Shown piece by piece: positions 24,562-35,437 of a stretch of 43,966 nucleotides of DNA. Position numbers and translations under genes: made by a program. The notes beneath the pieces were generated by a model that worked only from the letters and a program-made list of their open reading frames with translations, did no database searches and had not been told where the DNA came from. Within the stretch, counting starts at the first letter, position 1. Each line of letters starts with the position of its first letter. This DNA is from Enhygromyxa salina (lineage in GTDB: Bacteria; Myxococcota_A; Polyangia; Nannocystales; Nannocystaceae). Where the stretch lies: assembly GCF_002994615.1 (NCBI RefSeq), contig NZ_PVNK01000056.1:1-43966 (forward strand), given 5' to 3'.

Positions 24562-27500
24562 ATGACGCAGTCCGAGGCACGAAAAGAGCCCTCGCTCGGT
24601 TTCCTCGATGGCTATGAGCTCCAGCGGCTGATCCGGAAGACCCGGAGCACGGCCGTCTATCACGCCTCGCGCAATCGTGACGGCTTCGCTGTGATCGCGA
24701 AGTTCTACCTGGCCAACAAGGACGGGACCGAGGGCCACTTCGAGCACGAGTATCAGCTCCTGAGTTCGCTCGGGGTCGCGGGCGCGGTCGAGGCCGTGGA
24801 TCTGGTCCGCGCGGGCCAGCAGCACGTCCTCATTCTCAAGCGCTTCCCCGGCATCGATCTCGGCGCGTTCATGAACGGTCGCGCGCTCGACATCGAGACC
24901 TTCTTGGCGATCGCCGTCAAGATCACGGCGATCCTCGCCGAGGTCCACGCGCGGCGCGTCATCCACCGCGACATCAAGCCGAGCAGCATCCTCGTCGACC
25001 CCGACACCCTCGAGGTCTGCCTCGCCGACTTCGGCATCTCGGTCGCGCTCGAGCGCGATCACCGTGAGATCTACGATCCAGGCGTCAACGCGGGCACGCT
25101 GCCCTACCTCGCGCCCGAGCAGACCGGACGGACGACTCGCGCCGTCGACCATCGCAGCGATCTCTACTCGCTGGGCGCGACCTGCTTTCAGATGCTGACC
25201 GGCCGTCCGCCGTTCACCGACACCGAGCCACTTCGGCTGGTCCACGCCCACCTCGCCCGGGTGCCGGCTTTGATCAGCCAGGTGCGCCCCGAGCTCCCCG
25301 AGGTCCTCGCATCGATCATCGCGCGTCTGCTGGCCAAAGATCCGATCGACCGCTACCAGTCGGCTCGGGGGCTCTTGTACGACTTCGAGCGCTGCCAGCG
25401 AGAGCGCCATGGATTCGAGATCCCCAGCTTCGAGGTCGGGCTCGGTGACGCCTCCGAGCGCCTCGAGCTGCCCGACCGGCTCTATGGGCGTTCGACCGAA
25501 GTCGAGCGCTTGTCCGAGGCGTTCGAGCGGGCTTGTCGGGGGCAGGCGGAGCTTCTGCTCCTTCACGGGCCGTCGGGTATCGGCAAGACCGCGCTGATCC
25601 ATTCGCTGCAGCCCCAGCTCGCCGAGCGAGAGGGCTACTTCGCCGCTGGAAAATTCGAGCAGTTTCGCAGCAACATGCCTCTGCTGGGCGTCACCCAGGC
25701 GCTCTCGCGCCTCGTGGACCGCCTGCTGATCGAGGACGAAGACCGGGTCGAGGCCTGGGAGCGCCGGCTGAGCGAGGAGCTCGATTCGACGGCCTCGGTG
25801 TTGGTGCCCCTGGTCCCGGAGCTCGAGCACCTCCTGGGAGCTCAGCCCGACGCCCTCGAGCTCGGGGCCCTCGAGTCTCGCAACCGCTTGCTCATCGCGC
25901 TTGGTCGGCTGGTCGCGACGATCGCTGCGCCCGAGCACCCGGTGGTCTTGTTTCTCGACGATCTGCAGTGGAGCGACCCGATCAGTCTGCGTGTGATTGA
26001 GCATCTGGTCACGGCCAGCGACGCCAAGGGGCTGTTGGTTATCGGCGCTTATCGCAGCGAGGATGTCGGAGCCGACCACCCGCTGCGAGGCCTCGCCCAA
26101 CGCGTCGACGAAGTGTTGGAGCTCGAGCTCTTGCCGCTCTCCGCGGTGGCCGTGACCGAGCTGGTCTGCGACACCTTGAAGGTCGGCTTCGAGCGCGCCG
26201 CCGAGTTGGCCGGTTCGTTGGCTGGGCGCACGGACAACAACCCGCTCCTGGTTCGGCAGCTCCTGGTTTTACTGGAGCAGGAGGGGGCGCTGACCCGTGG
26301 ACCCTCGGGATGGACCTGGAGCGCGGACGCCGTTCGCAAGTCGGGGATCCCCGGTGACGCGCTCGGCATGATCAAGGCCAAGCTCGAGCGGCTGTCGCCG
26401 GAGCTGCGCGAGGTCCTCGCGGGGGCGACCTGCGTCGGGAGCCGCTTCGACTTGACGGGCTTGGCGGCCGCGCTCGAGCGACGGCCGGTCGAGCTGCTGC
26501 CCCACGTGACCTCGCTGGCGGATGAGGGCTTGTTGGCCCTGTCAGAGTCAGAAGTCTGCTTTACCCATGATCGCATCGAGGAGGGGGCGAGGCATTGGCT
26601 CGATCCCGAGAAGGAGCTTCGCTACCGTCAACGGATCGGCCGCTTCTTGCGGGACAACACACCCGACGCTCAGCTTCACGAACGAATCTACGAGATCGTC
26701 GATCACCTCAACCGAACAATCGAGGCTGAAGATGACGCTGGGCGCCTGTGGGACCTCGCCGAACTCAACCTCCAGGCAGGTCGGGCCGGGCTGCGCGCAT
26801 CGGCCTCGATGATGGCCGCGCGATACCTCGAGGCCGGGCTCGCGGCGGTCGCACGCGCGCGGGCGTGTGAGGGCGGTGCGTCCTCGGCTGGGGGGATTAG
26901 CGAAAGTCACGACGCTCTCGAGCTCTCGCTGGGCGTGCAGCATGCTCGCTGCGTCTCGCTGATGGGGGACTACGAGCGCGCGTCCGAGCTCTTCGACGAG
27001 CTCATGGCGTCTGCGTTGGATCCCCTCGAATATGCCAACATCGCCTTCATACGACTCGACGCTTGCACGATCGCAAGTCGGCATGAAGACGGGATTCGCG
27101 CCGCTCTGGCGGGGCTCGACAAGCTCGGCCTGCGCCTGTCCCGGTCGCCGGGGCCCCACGTGGTCATCTCTGCGCTGTTGCACATGAAGTGGGCGTTTCG
27201 GGCCAAGATCCGGGCCGCCATCGATCAACTCGCGGCTTGCGAAGATCCGGCGGCGCAGCTGCGCATGGATCTGTTGGGGAAGCTGGTGGGCCCCGCGTTC
27301 GTGGCTGGCGGCACCTTGTCCGTGGTCACGATTGTCTTGACGGGGCTGGAGAGCCTGCGCAATGGAAGGACCCCCAGCCTGGGTAACTATCTGGCGCTGG
27401 TAGGAATGGTGATGGCAGGCGGCCTGGGTGACTATCACGGGGCCGCCGAACTCGCCAAGCACGCCTTGAAGCTGATCCACGAGCCCAACGCGACCAAACG

Positions 27501-30456
27501 CGGCATCACGGTCTTGCTGGCATACAGCATCGTCTTGCACTGGACGCGCCCCTACTCGCAGTGCTTCGAGGGCGTGGAGTCGAGCTTCGAGTTGGCCCGC
27601 GAGGAGGGTGACCTCGAGTACGCGACTTATGCGATCCTCCATCGCGTTGGCTATCAGTCGGCGATGGGGCGGCCCCTCGATATCGTCCGCGTAGACGCGC
27701 AAGAGGCGGTTCGCTTCGCCAGCAACACGGGCATGGTCGAGTTCGCCGAGGCCATTCGTGTTCGGGTCCGCATGTCCGAGGCCCTCGAGGGCACCGAGGT
27801 CCCCGACGACTTCGACCCCAACGACTTCACCCTGCTCTATCCGCGCTGCGTCGCCGTCAACTGGGCGATGCAGCCCCTGGTGTTCCTCGGCCAGCCGGAG
27901 CGTGCGCTGGCCCTCTCCGAGGTCGTCGTGGCCAAGGCGGGGGAGGGGTTGTTTGGCTTTTACCTCTACCCCGAGTTCGTGTTCTACCGAGGCCTGGCCG
28001 CCGCCATCGCCTACGACGACGGCCGCCAGGACCAACTCGGTCGCCTGCGCCGAGTCCTTCGCGCGAGCCTGCGCCAGCTAAAAAAGTGGGTCGCGGTCTA
28101 CGAGGGCAACCTCGGCCCCCACCTGCTCCTGCTCGAGGCCGAGCGCGCGCGGATCCGAGGTCAGACCGTGCGCGCCCAAGACACCTACGAGCGCGCCGCA
28201 CGTGAAGCCGCCGGGCACTTCCCCCAGATCGAGGCCTTGGCCTGGGAGCGGCTGGCCCTGCTCATGGTCGCGCGCGGCTGGGAGGGGCTGGCGCAGACGC
28301 CCGCGCTACGTGCCCACGATCTCTACGAGGCCTGGGGCGCCGTCGCCAAGGTCGCCCAGATCGAGCGTGACCATCCCAGCATTCGCTTCCGATCGGGCTC
28401 CTCCGCGGTCCCCTACAGCATCCACGAGACGGTCTCGGCGACGACCTCGGTGATGGGCGACTCGCTGGACGTCGCCAGCGTGCTCAAGAGTACGCTGGGG
28501 ATCACGCGCGGGCAGAGCCACGACGAGGTCGTCTCGAGCGTCCTGGCCGCGGCGATCGAGAACGCCGGGGCCCAGCGTGGGGTCCTGATCCAACAGTTCG
28601 ACGAGGCGCTCCACGTCGTCGTCGAGAACGACAGCGAGGGCTCGACCGGCCGCATCCATGAGCCGATCCCGCTCGCCGAGGCCGAGCTGATGGTGCCGAC
28701 CTCGCTGGTTCGTCTGGTCGCGCGCACGCGCAAGCCCCGGATCATCCGCGACGCCCGGACAGATCCAGACTTTTGCGCGGACCCGGCCGCCGCGGCGAGG
28801 AAGGTCCTGTCGATCGTCTGCGTGCCGATCCTCAGCCGCAACGAGCTGGTCGGCGTGCTCTACCTCGAGAATCGCCTGTCGACCGGCGTGTTCACCCCCG
28901 ACCGCCTCGCGCTCCTCGACCACCTCGCCGCGCAGGCCGGCATCTCACTCCAGAGCGCCCGGCTGTTCGACGCGCTGCGCGGCCGCGAAGCCCAGTGGCG
29001 CTCGCTGGTCGAGCACGCCCCCGACAACATCGCGATCGTCGATCGCGAGGGCTTCATCAAATTCATCAACCGCGGGGTCGTCGGCGAGGGCAAGGAGCTC
29101 GTCGGTCGGCGCATGGCCACGCTCTTTGCCCCCGAGTACCACGACCGAGTCAGCGCCGCGATCACCGAGGTCTTCGACGCGGGCGAGCACTCCAGCTTCC
29201 AGGCCGAGATCCTCGGCGAGGGCGACGAGCGCCTGTGGTGGACGACGCGCCTGAGCCCGATCCTGCGCGACGGTGAGGTCGTGCGCGTGACCTTGATCAG
29301 CAGCGACGACACCGAGCACCGCGAGCTCGAGTCGCAGCTGCGGCAGTCGCAAAAGATGGAGGCGGTTGGCGCCCTCGCTGGCGGCGTCGCCCACGACTTC
29401 AACAACCTCCTGAGCGTGATCCTCAGCAGCGCCGAGCTCGCGCGCGAGGGCCTGTACCCCGCCGAGGACGCCTTCGACGAGATCATGGCCGCGGCCGAGC
29501 GCGCGGGCGGCCTGACCCGTCAGCTGCTGGCCTTCAGCCGCAAGCAGATCTTGCAGCCGCGGGTGCTCGACCTCAACGAGAGCGTCGCCGCCATGACCAA
29601 GATGCTCCAGCGCCTGATCGGCGAGGGCATCGATCTCATCCTCGATCTGCGCGAGGGCCTGGGCTGGGTCCGGGTCGATCCGGGCCAGCTCGAGCAGGTC
29701 GCGCTCAACCTGGTCGTCAACGCCCGCGACGCGATGCCCAAGGGCGGAAAGATCCTCGTGCGGACCTCGCAGAGCGAGCTGAGCCCGGCCAAGCTGTGGC
29801 GCCACGAGGACCTCGAGCCCGGCCTCTACCTGCTGCTGGAGGTCCAGGACTTCGGCGAGGGCATGGACGCGGTCACGCGCGAGCGGATCTTCGACCCCTT
29901 CTTCACGACCAAGCCCGCGGGCAAGGGCACGGGCCTCGGGCTGTCGACGGTGCACGGCATCGTCAAGCAAAGCGGGGGCTTCATCGAGGTCGACAGCGAG
30001 GTCGGCGTGGGCACGACCTTCTCGGTCTATCTCCCGGTCGTCGACCGCTCCGACGGGGTCCCCTCGAAGCTTGGCGACGACCTCGCGAGCGGGCGCGAGA
30101 CCGTCTTGGTGGTCGAGGACGAGGTCAGCGTCCGCAAGCTCATGGTCACGACCCTGACCCAGCAAGGCTACACGGTGCTCGAGGCGGCCAGCGGCGAGCA
30201 GGCCCTGAAGATCGCCGCCGACAGCGACTGGATCGATCTGCTGGTGACGGACGTCGTGCTGCCAGACGCCAGCGGCAGCGAGATCGCCGAGCAGGTCCTC
30301 AACAAGTTCCGCGACATGGCGCTGCTCTACGTCTCGGGTTACATCGACGACTCGATCACCACGCCCGGGGTCGACGCGGGCGCGCAAGCCTTTTTGAAGA
30401 AACCCTTCACCCGCGAGCTGCTCGCTCGCAGGGTCCGCGAGGCCTTGGACGAATGA
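24562..30456 (+). CDS. Ser/Thr kinase-ATPase-GAF-PAS-histidine kinase-receiver hybrid
   Basis: A 1964-residue signalling protein with no obvious membrane segment. The Ser/Thr kinase domain (about 18-275) has Lys47, HRDIKP with Asp137, and DFG Asp156, so it looks catalytically complete. An AAA-type ATPase follows, with GPSGIGKT (Lys342) and a Walker B ending in Asp466-Asp467. A long helical, TPR-like region spans about 500-1290. Then come GAF (about 1305-1470), PAS (about 1475-1590), HisKA with His1611 in AHDFNN, HATPase_c (N box NARDAM, GTGLGL) and a receiver (about 1843-1964, Asp1897, KKP motif). The first six parts match the known HstK-type trifunctional kinase family; the receiver makes it a hybrid. 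It is divergent from the PKS operon and overlaps the next gene by four bases (ATGA), implying coupled translation. A regulatory role over the PKS is possible but only inferred from position. Confidence 0.93.
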   Translation: MTQSEARKEPSLGFLDGYELQRLIRKTRSTAVYHASRNRDGFAVIAKFYLANKDGTEGHFEHEYQLLSSLGVAGAVEAVDLVRAGQQHVLILKRFPGIDLGAFMNGRALDIETFLAIAVKITAILAEVHARRVIHRDIKPSSILVDPDTLEVCLADFGISVALERDHREIYDPGVNAGTLPYLAPEQTGRTTRAVDHRSDLYSLGATCFQMLTGRPPFTDTEPLRLVHAHLARVPALISQVRPELPEVLASIIARLLAKDPIDRYQSARGLLYDFERCQRERHGFEIPSFEVGLGDASERLELPDRLYGRSTEVERLSEAFERACRGQAELLLLHGPSGIGKTALIHSLQPQLAEREGYFAAGKFEQFRSNMPLLGVTQALSRLVDRLLIEDEDRVEAWERRLSEELDSTASVLVPLVPELEHLLGAQPDALELGALESRNRLLIALGRLVATIAAPEHPVVLFLDDLQWSDPISLRVIEHLVTASDAKGLLVIGAYRSEDVGADHPLRGLAQRVDEVLELELLPLSAVAVTELVCDTLKVGFERAAELAGSLAGRTDNNPLLVRQLLVLLEQEGALTRGPSGWTWSADAVRKSGIPGDALGMIKAKLERLSPELREVLAGATCVGSRFDLTGLAAALERRPVELLPHVTSLADEGLLALSESEVCFTHDRIEEGARHWLDPEKELRYRQRIGRFLRDNTPDAQLHERIYEIVDHLNRTIEAEDDAGRLWDLAELNLQAGRAGLRASASMMAARYLEAGLAAVARARACEGGASSAGGISESHDALELSLGVQHARCVSLMGDYERASELFDELMASALDPLEYANIAFIRLDACTIASRHEDGIRAALAGLDKLGLRLSRSPGPHVVISALLHMKWAFRAKIRAAIDQLAACEDPAAQLRMDLLGKLVGPAFVAGGTLSVVTIVLTGLESLRNGRTPSLGNYLALVGMVMAGGLGDYHGAAELAKHALKLIHEPNATKRGITVLLAYSIVLHWTRPYSQCFEGVESSFELAREEGDLEYATYAILHRVGYQSAMGRPLDIVRVDAQEAVRFASNTGMVEFAEAIRVRVRMSEALEGTEVPDDFDPNDFTLLYPRCVAVNWAMQPLVFLGQPERALALSEVVVAKAGEGLFGFYLYPEFVFYRGLAAAIAYDDGRQDQLGRLRRVLRASLRQLKKWVAVYEGNLGPHLLLLEAERARIRGQTVRAQDTYERAAREAAGHFPQIEALAWERLALLMVARGWEGLAQTPALRAHDLYEAWGAVAKVAQIERDHPSIRFRSGSSAVPYSIHETVSATTSVMGDSLDVASVLKSTLGITRGQSHDEVVSSVLAAAIENAGAQRGVLIQQFDEALHVVVENDSEGSTGRIHEPIPLAEAELMVPTSLVRLVARTRKPRIIRDARTDPDFCADPAAAARKVLSIVCVPILSRNELVGVLYLENRLSTGVFTPDRLALLDHLAAQAGISLQSARLFDALRGREAQWRSLVEHAPDNIAIVDREGFIKFINRGVVGEGKELVGRRMATLFAPEYHDRVSAAITEVFDAGEHSSFQAEILGEGDERLWWTTRLSPILRDGEVVRVTLISSDDTEHRELESQLRQSQKMEAVGALAGGVAHDFNNLLSVILSSAELAREGLYPAEDAFDEIMAAAERAGGLTRQLLAFSRKQILQPRVLDLNESVAAMTKMLQRLIGEGIDLILDLREGLGWVRVDPGQLEQVALNLVVNARDAMPKGGKILVRTSQSELSPAKLWRHEDLEPGLYLLLEVQDFGEGMDAVTRERIFDPFFTTKPAGKGTGLGLSTVHGIVKQSGGFIEVDSEVGVGTTFSVYLPVVDRSDGVPSKLGDDLASGRETVLVVEDEVSVRKLMVTTLTQQGYTVLEAASGEQALKIAADSDWIDLLVTDVVLPDASGSEIAEQVLNKFRDMALLYVSGYIDDSITTPGVDAGAQAFLKKPFTRELLARRVREALDE

Positions 30457-30890
30457 CACTCTCCATCACAGATCAGACCGGGCCCATCGTCGTCACGCTG
30501 GCCTATTTGGGCTTGTATTACGGGTTTCAGGTCCACCAGCTCCGGGTCAAGGTCCGGCTCCAGCGCGAGTACCTCGAGCGCGGTGAGAAGTTCGACCGCT
30601 ACTTCGGGCAGGACCGCGAGATGCTCGCGGCCGATCGCACCCAGCTAAACATGCTCGAGCACATGCCCCCGCTGCTCGTGTTGCTCTGGCTCAACGCCGT
30701 GTTCATCGGGCCTCGCGGCGCGACGATCGGTGGCGCGATCTACGTCGCGGCGCGAGCCTTGTACCCCTTGATGCTCGGCTCTCGCCTCGGTCGGAGCATC
30801 CGCGCGCAAGTGCTCATCGCGACGGGCCTGGGCTACGCGGTCTTGGTCTATTTCATGGGCGCGCTGATCTGGGCCTTGCTCGCCGGATAA
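30453..30890 (+). CDS. MAPEG-family membrane protein
   Basis: A 145-residue protein with about four hydrophobic helices. The central segment DRTQLNMLEHMPPLLVLLWL followed by ARALYPLML fits the MAPEG family (microsomal glutathione transferase/eicosanoid type), which has similar length and an Asn-x-x-Glu-x-x-Pro core. Family members bind glutathione or lipid substrates in the membrane; the substrate here is unknown. The start is ATG 30453, inside the ATGA that also ends the sensor kinase gene. A longer in-frame extension back to 29796 lies wholly inside the kinase gene and is rejected. The overlap suggests the two proteins are made together. Confidence 0.85.
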   Translation: MTLSITDQTGPIVVTLAYLGLYYGFQVHQLRVKVRLQREYLERGEKFDRYFGQDREMLAADRTQLNMLEHMPPLLVLLWLNAVFIGPRGATIGGAIYVAARALYPLMLGSRLGRSIRAQVLIATGLGYAVLVYFMGALIWALLAG

Positions 30891-31005
30891 AACGCGCAGA
30901 ATCGAGCCGACTGTTTTGGCAGCTGTGCGCGGGCTGCTGGTCGATATGATCGACTCGCGCGCCAGACACTTCGACCGGTGGGGGACGGGACGCGGCCGCG
31001 TCGGA

Positions 31006-31011
31006 TAGGCT
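31006..31011 (+). promoter_or_regulatory. Candidate -10 hexamer TAGGCT
   Basis: Lies 5 nt before the GTG at 31017. There is no Shine-Dalgarno between them, consistent with a leaderless transcript. Confidence 0.3.
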
Positions 31012-31016
31012 GCGTT

Positions 31017-32564
<1,548 letters not shown>

Positions 32565-32607
32565 TCGTAGCCTCGTAGCCTCGTAGCCTCGTAGCCTCGT
32601 AGCCTCG
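32565..32607 (+). repeat. Octamer tandem array TCGTAGCC x5
   Basis: Five perfect TCGTAGCC copies plus TCG begin directly after the lipoprotein stop codon (TGA 32562-32564). Unit length and copy number are the same as in the array at 747-791, but the sequence differs. Confidence 0.95.
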
Positions 32608-32624
32608 AACGGGCGACCGAGCCG

Positions 32625-32647
32625 CCGGACCCTCTCGCAGGGTTCGG
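32625..32647. terminator. Candidate terminator hairpin between convergent genes
   Basis: CCGGACCCT and AGGGTTCGG pair over nine positions with one G-U or mismatch and a 5-nt loop. No strong T-tract follows on either strand. Its position between the convergent lipoprotein and DUF3501 genes supports a terminator role. Confidence 0.4.
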
Positions 32648-32681
32648 CGCGCTCGTTTGGCGCGAGCGAGCCGAGCCGCGC

Positions 32682-33251
32682 TCAGGCGTCAGCCTCGTCG
32701 AGGTCAGCCTGCAAGGCCGCGCGCTGGCTCTCGTCGAGGGCCGCTTCGATCACCAGCTCTTGCTCGGGCCAGTCGACCCCGAGCGCGACCGGAGCCTGAC
32801 CGCCGAGCTCGAAGCTCAAGTACTGGACCGAGGACAGCCGGCCCTCGCCGACCTGGCGCGGATCCCAAGTCGGCGTGCGCCGCTCCCCATCGGCCATCTT
32901 GGCGTAGATGTGGTCGAGCAGCCCGAGCCACGCGCCGAGCTTGACCCCGCGCTCGGCCTCGTCCTCGATCCCGATCAGCAAGGTCGCGCACAGGCTGCCC
33001 TGCGACCCGAGCAGCTCGTTGTAGGTGTCGACCTCGTGCTGGATGTCGGCCTCCTTGACGATCTGCTCGACGCGGACCATCTCCTGGATCTGGTAGCGCA
33101 CGGTCTCGCGGTTCTCGAACAAGAACGCGAACCACTCGCCGACGAGGATCCGGCGCAGGTTCTTGGCCGCGAGGGCCGAGTCGCGCACGGCGTCGCGGCG
33201 CTCGTTGTAGGTGACGTAGTCGAGGATCTCGGTGCGCTGTACGGGCTTCAT
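32682..33251 (-). CDS. DUF3501 family protein
   Basis: A 189-residue soluble protein. The N-terminal part ([13 protein letters not shown]..., [22 protein letters not shown]) and the even spacing of acidic residues match DUF3501. That family of unknown mechanism is often found beside rubrerythrin and a GlpC/HdrB-like Fe-S protein, as here. Its ATG overlaps the TGA of the Fe-S gene (ATGA), so translation is probably coupled. A role in the same peroxide-reducing electron pathway is inferred from this conserved neighbourhood. It ends near a weak hairpin shared with the convergent lipoprotein gene. Confidence 0.85.
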   Translation of the reverse strand: MKPVQRTEILDYVTYNERRDAVRDSALAAKNLRRILVGEWFAFLFENRETVRYQIQEMVRVEQIVKEADIQHEVDTYNELLGSQGSLCATLLIGIEDEAERGVKLGAWLGLLDHIYAKMADGERRTPTWDPRQVGEGRLSSVQYLSFELGGQAPVALGVDWPEQELVIEAALDESQRAALQADLDEADA

Positions 33252-34660
33252 GCGTCGTCCTTGGCGGGCTCGGGGCTGAGGATCGGGAGGTGGCGCTTGC
33301 CGTCGTCGGGCTTGGGCGCGGCCTTGGGGTCGAAGCTGTCGCCGCGGTAGGCCCGGGCGAGGATCGACATCGGGTGCATCGGGCTCACGCCCGCGTGCTG
33401 TTCAAACTGGATCGCCGCGAGGGGGCAGTCGGTCGCCCACAGCTCGGTCTTGGCCTCTTTCATCTGGTCGAAGGCCTTCTTGCCCACGCGAATCGAGTAC
33501 TCGAAGCTCTCGACCTTCATCGCGCTGGTTCCGTCGTGGCCGCAGCACTCCATGACCGTCGCGGGCTTGACGTCGAGCAGCTTGCGGATCAGGTCGCGGC
33601 CCTTGAACCCGACCGACTGCGCGCGGAGGTGGCAAGGCACGTGGTAGGCGAAGCCCTCGGCCTCGGGCTTCGACGCGAACTCGGTGTTGAAGCGGGCCTG
33701 CTTGCGCAGACCCCAGAGAAACTCGCCGGGATCGCGGACGGCGTCGGCGACCTTCTGGACCCGCTCCTTGTGCTCGCGCTCGACGAGCTCGGGCCACTCG
33801 CGGCGCAGCATCATCGAGCAGGTCGGGTTGATCGCAACGACCTTGGCGCCGGCGTCGACGTAGGGCTCGAGCAGGGCGACGTTGTGGTGGATCTTGGCCC
33901 GGACCCCGGCGAGGTCGCCGCCCTCCCACGCTGGCATCCCGCAGCACTGAAAGTCGCGGCGGCAGCGAATGTCGACGCCGTTGCGCTCGAACACCTCGAC
34001 GGTGTCGCGGCCGATCTGCGGCTCGTTGTTCTGGACGTAGCAGGTCTGAAACAGCACGACCTCGCCGCCGGGCAGCTGGCCCGCGCGCCCGGTCTTGGTC
34101 GCCCAGCGATCGAAGGTCTCGAGCGCGAAGTCGGGCAGCTGCTTGTCGCGGTGGATGCCGACGACCTTCTCCATGAACCACCGGTGAATCCCGACCCGGT
34201 TCATCTTGTTGGCCAGGCCGACGCTCGCGCGGGCCAGGGCCCCGGTCCGATCGGGATCGCGCAGGGCGAGGTCGCGCAGCGAGGGCCCGTGGTCGGCGGC
34301 GCGCTGGGCCTGGTAGCGGTGGACGAGCTTGGGGAAGTCGAGCTGGAATTTGTGCCCGTCGCGCGGGGTGTAGGGGCACTGGACCTCGCACAGCTTGCAC
34401 TGGAAGCAGGCGTCCATGACCGCGTCCTTGTCTTGCCTGCTCAGGCGGGTCACGTCGCCGTCGTACTTGTTGTCGATCAGGTCGAAGAGGTTCGGGAACG
34501 AGTCGCAGTACTTGAAGCACATGCGGCAGCCGTGGCAGACCTCGAACACCCGGGTGACCTCCTTGGCGAGGGCCGCCTCGCTCCAGTAGAGGTGGTCGTT
34601 GGGGTCGTAGGTCAGGCCGTCGGTGGGCTCGTAGGAGATGTTCTGCGGGGTGTCGGCCAT
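33248..34660 (-). CDS. GlpC/HdrB-like Fe-S oxidoreductase with two CCG domains
   Basis: A 470-residue cytoplasmic electron-transfer protein. Two 4Fe-4S motifs of the form CxxCxxCxxxC are visible near the N-terminus: [11 protein letters not shown] and [11 protein letters not shown]. Two Cys-rich CCG domains follow, ending in [11 protein letters not shown] and [11 protein letters not shown], as in heterodisulfide reductase subunit B and GlpC. Its likely job is to pass electrons to the neighbouring rubrerythrin system; the donor is unknown. The start is ATG 34660 (MADTPQ...); a 15-residue upstream extension is arginine-rich and unlikely. A TATAGACT at 34681-34674 could be its own -10 element. 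It overlaps the DUF3501 gene by four bases. Confidence 0.9.
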   Translation of the reverse strand: MADTPQNISYEPTDGLTYDPNDHLYWSEAALAKEVTRVFEVCHGCRMCFKYCDSFPNLFDLIDNKYDGDVTRLSRQDKDAVMDACFQCKLCEVQCPYTPRDGHKFQLDFPKLVHRYQAQRAADHGPSLRDLALRDPDRTGALARASVGLANKMNRVGIHRWFMEKVVGIHRDKQLPDFALETFDRWATKTGRAGQLPGGEVVLFQTCYVQNNEPQIGRDTVEVFERNGVDIRCRRDFQCCGMPAWEGGDLAGVRAKIHHNVALLEPYVDAGAKVVAINPTCSMMLRREWPELVEREHKERVQKVADAVRDPGEFLWGLRKQARFNTEFASKPEAEGFAYHVPCHLRAQSVGFKGRDLIRKLLDVKPATVMECCGHDGTSAMKVESFEYSIRVGKKAFDQMKEAKTELWATDCPLAAIQFEQHAGVSPMHPMSILARAYRGDSFDPKAAPKPDDGKRHLPILSPEPAKDDA

Positions 34661-34708
34661 GCGGGTAGCCTCGAGTCTATAGCCCAGGCGGCGGCGCGCG
34701 CCCAACGA

Positions 34709-34746
34709 CAGACGGCCGCCCAGTTCTGCAACTGGGCGGCCGTCTG
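34709..34746 (-). terminator. Perfect 17-bp hairpin downstream of rubrerythrin
   Basis: The two arms (34709-34725 and 34730-34746) are exact reverse complements with a 4-nt loop. It begins 22 nt after the rubrerythrin stop and ends about 48 nt before the Fe-S gene start. The following T-content is low, so it may act as a partial terminator or processing site that lets the operon make more rubrerythrin than Fe-S protein. Confidence 0.75.
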
Positions 34747-34768
34747 TGGAGCTTGCGCTCGGGTCGGG

Positions 34769-35188
34769 CTAGAAGTGCTCTTTGAGCAGGCGCTCGAACC
34801 GGCCGGCGTGGGACTTCTCGGCCTTGGCCAGGGTCTCGAACCAGTCGGCGATCTCGCCGAAGCCCTCTTCGCGCGCGGTCTTGGCCATGCCCGGGTACAT
34901 GTCGGTGTACTCGTGGGTCTCGCCCGCGATGCCCGCCTTGAGGTTGTTCTCGGTGTCGCCGATCGGGAGCCCGGTCGCCGGGTCCCCGGTCCGCTTGAGG
35001 TAGTCGAGGTGGCCGTGGGCGTGGCCGGTCTCACCCTCGGCGGTGTCGCGGAAGTTGCCGGCGACCTCGGGGAAGCCCTCGACGTCGGCGATCTTGGCGA
35101 AGTAGAGGTAGCGGCGGTTGGCCTGCGACTCGCCGGCGAAGGCCGCCTTGAGGTTGTCCTCGGTCTTGGTTCCCTTGAGCTCTGCCAT
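34769..35188 (-). CDS. Rubrerythrin (ferritin-like, no rubredoxin domain)
   Basis: A 139-residue diiron protein. Carboxylate/His motifs of the family are visible: [30 protein letters not shown] and EKSHAGRF. It lacks the C-terminal CxxC rubredoxin domain of classical rubrerythrin, so it needs an outside electron donor, perhaps the adjacent Fe-S protein. The expected reaction is reduction of hydrogen peroxide. The start at ATG 35188 is set by a strong AGGAG 7 nt upstream, one of the few clear Shine-Dalgarno sites in this window. It is divergent from the peroxiredoxin gene. Confidence 0.93.
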   Translation of the reverse strand: MAELKGTKTEDNLKAAFAGESQANRRYLYFAKIADVEGFPEVAGNFRDTAEGETGHAHGHLDYLKRTGDPATGLPIGDTENNLKAGIAGETHEYTDMYPGMAKTAREEGFGEIADWFETLAKAEKSHAGRFERLLKEHF

Positions 35189-35437
35189 CTTGGATCTCCT
35201 GAAATTTGTGTGGACGGTCGGTGTCGCGGGTGCCGGCTCGAGCTGAGCCTGGCACGCGGCACGGGGGGCGCCGTGGATCGGCGCCTCGTCCGACTTATCA
35301 CGCGTCAGACGGCGATGCCACCACCGCGGGGGCGAGCCCAAAAGCTCACGTGTTTTGCGGCTGCGCGAGAGAGTTGGCGGCGCGTGAGCCAGGCGCGGGT
35401 GGAGGGCGCTCGGGCCCGGGGATAGACTGCGCGCCTC
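35189..35437. promoter_or_regulatory. Divergent region between rubrerythrin and peroxiredoxin
   Basis: This 249-bp region must drive both peroxide-defence genes. It contains the AGGAG site of rubrerythrin (35196-35200) and a TAGACT (35423-35428) 9 nt before the peroxiredoxin ATG. I could not find a clear regulator palindrome such as a PerR or OxyR box. Confidence 0.4.
35423..35428 (+). promoter_or_regulatory. Candidate -10 hexamer TAGACT
   Basis: Lies 9 nt before the peroxiredoxin ATG, with no ribosome-binding site in between. It suggests a very short or absent leader. Confidence 0.3.

Noticed and set aside
29796..30452. N-terminal extension of the MAPEG gene
   Set aside because: It lies inside the kinase HATPase and receiver coding region in another frame; the MAPEG protein is complete from 30453.
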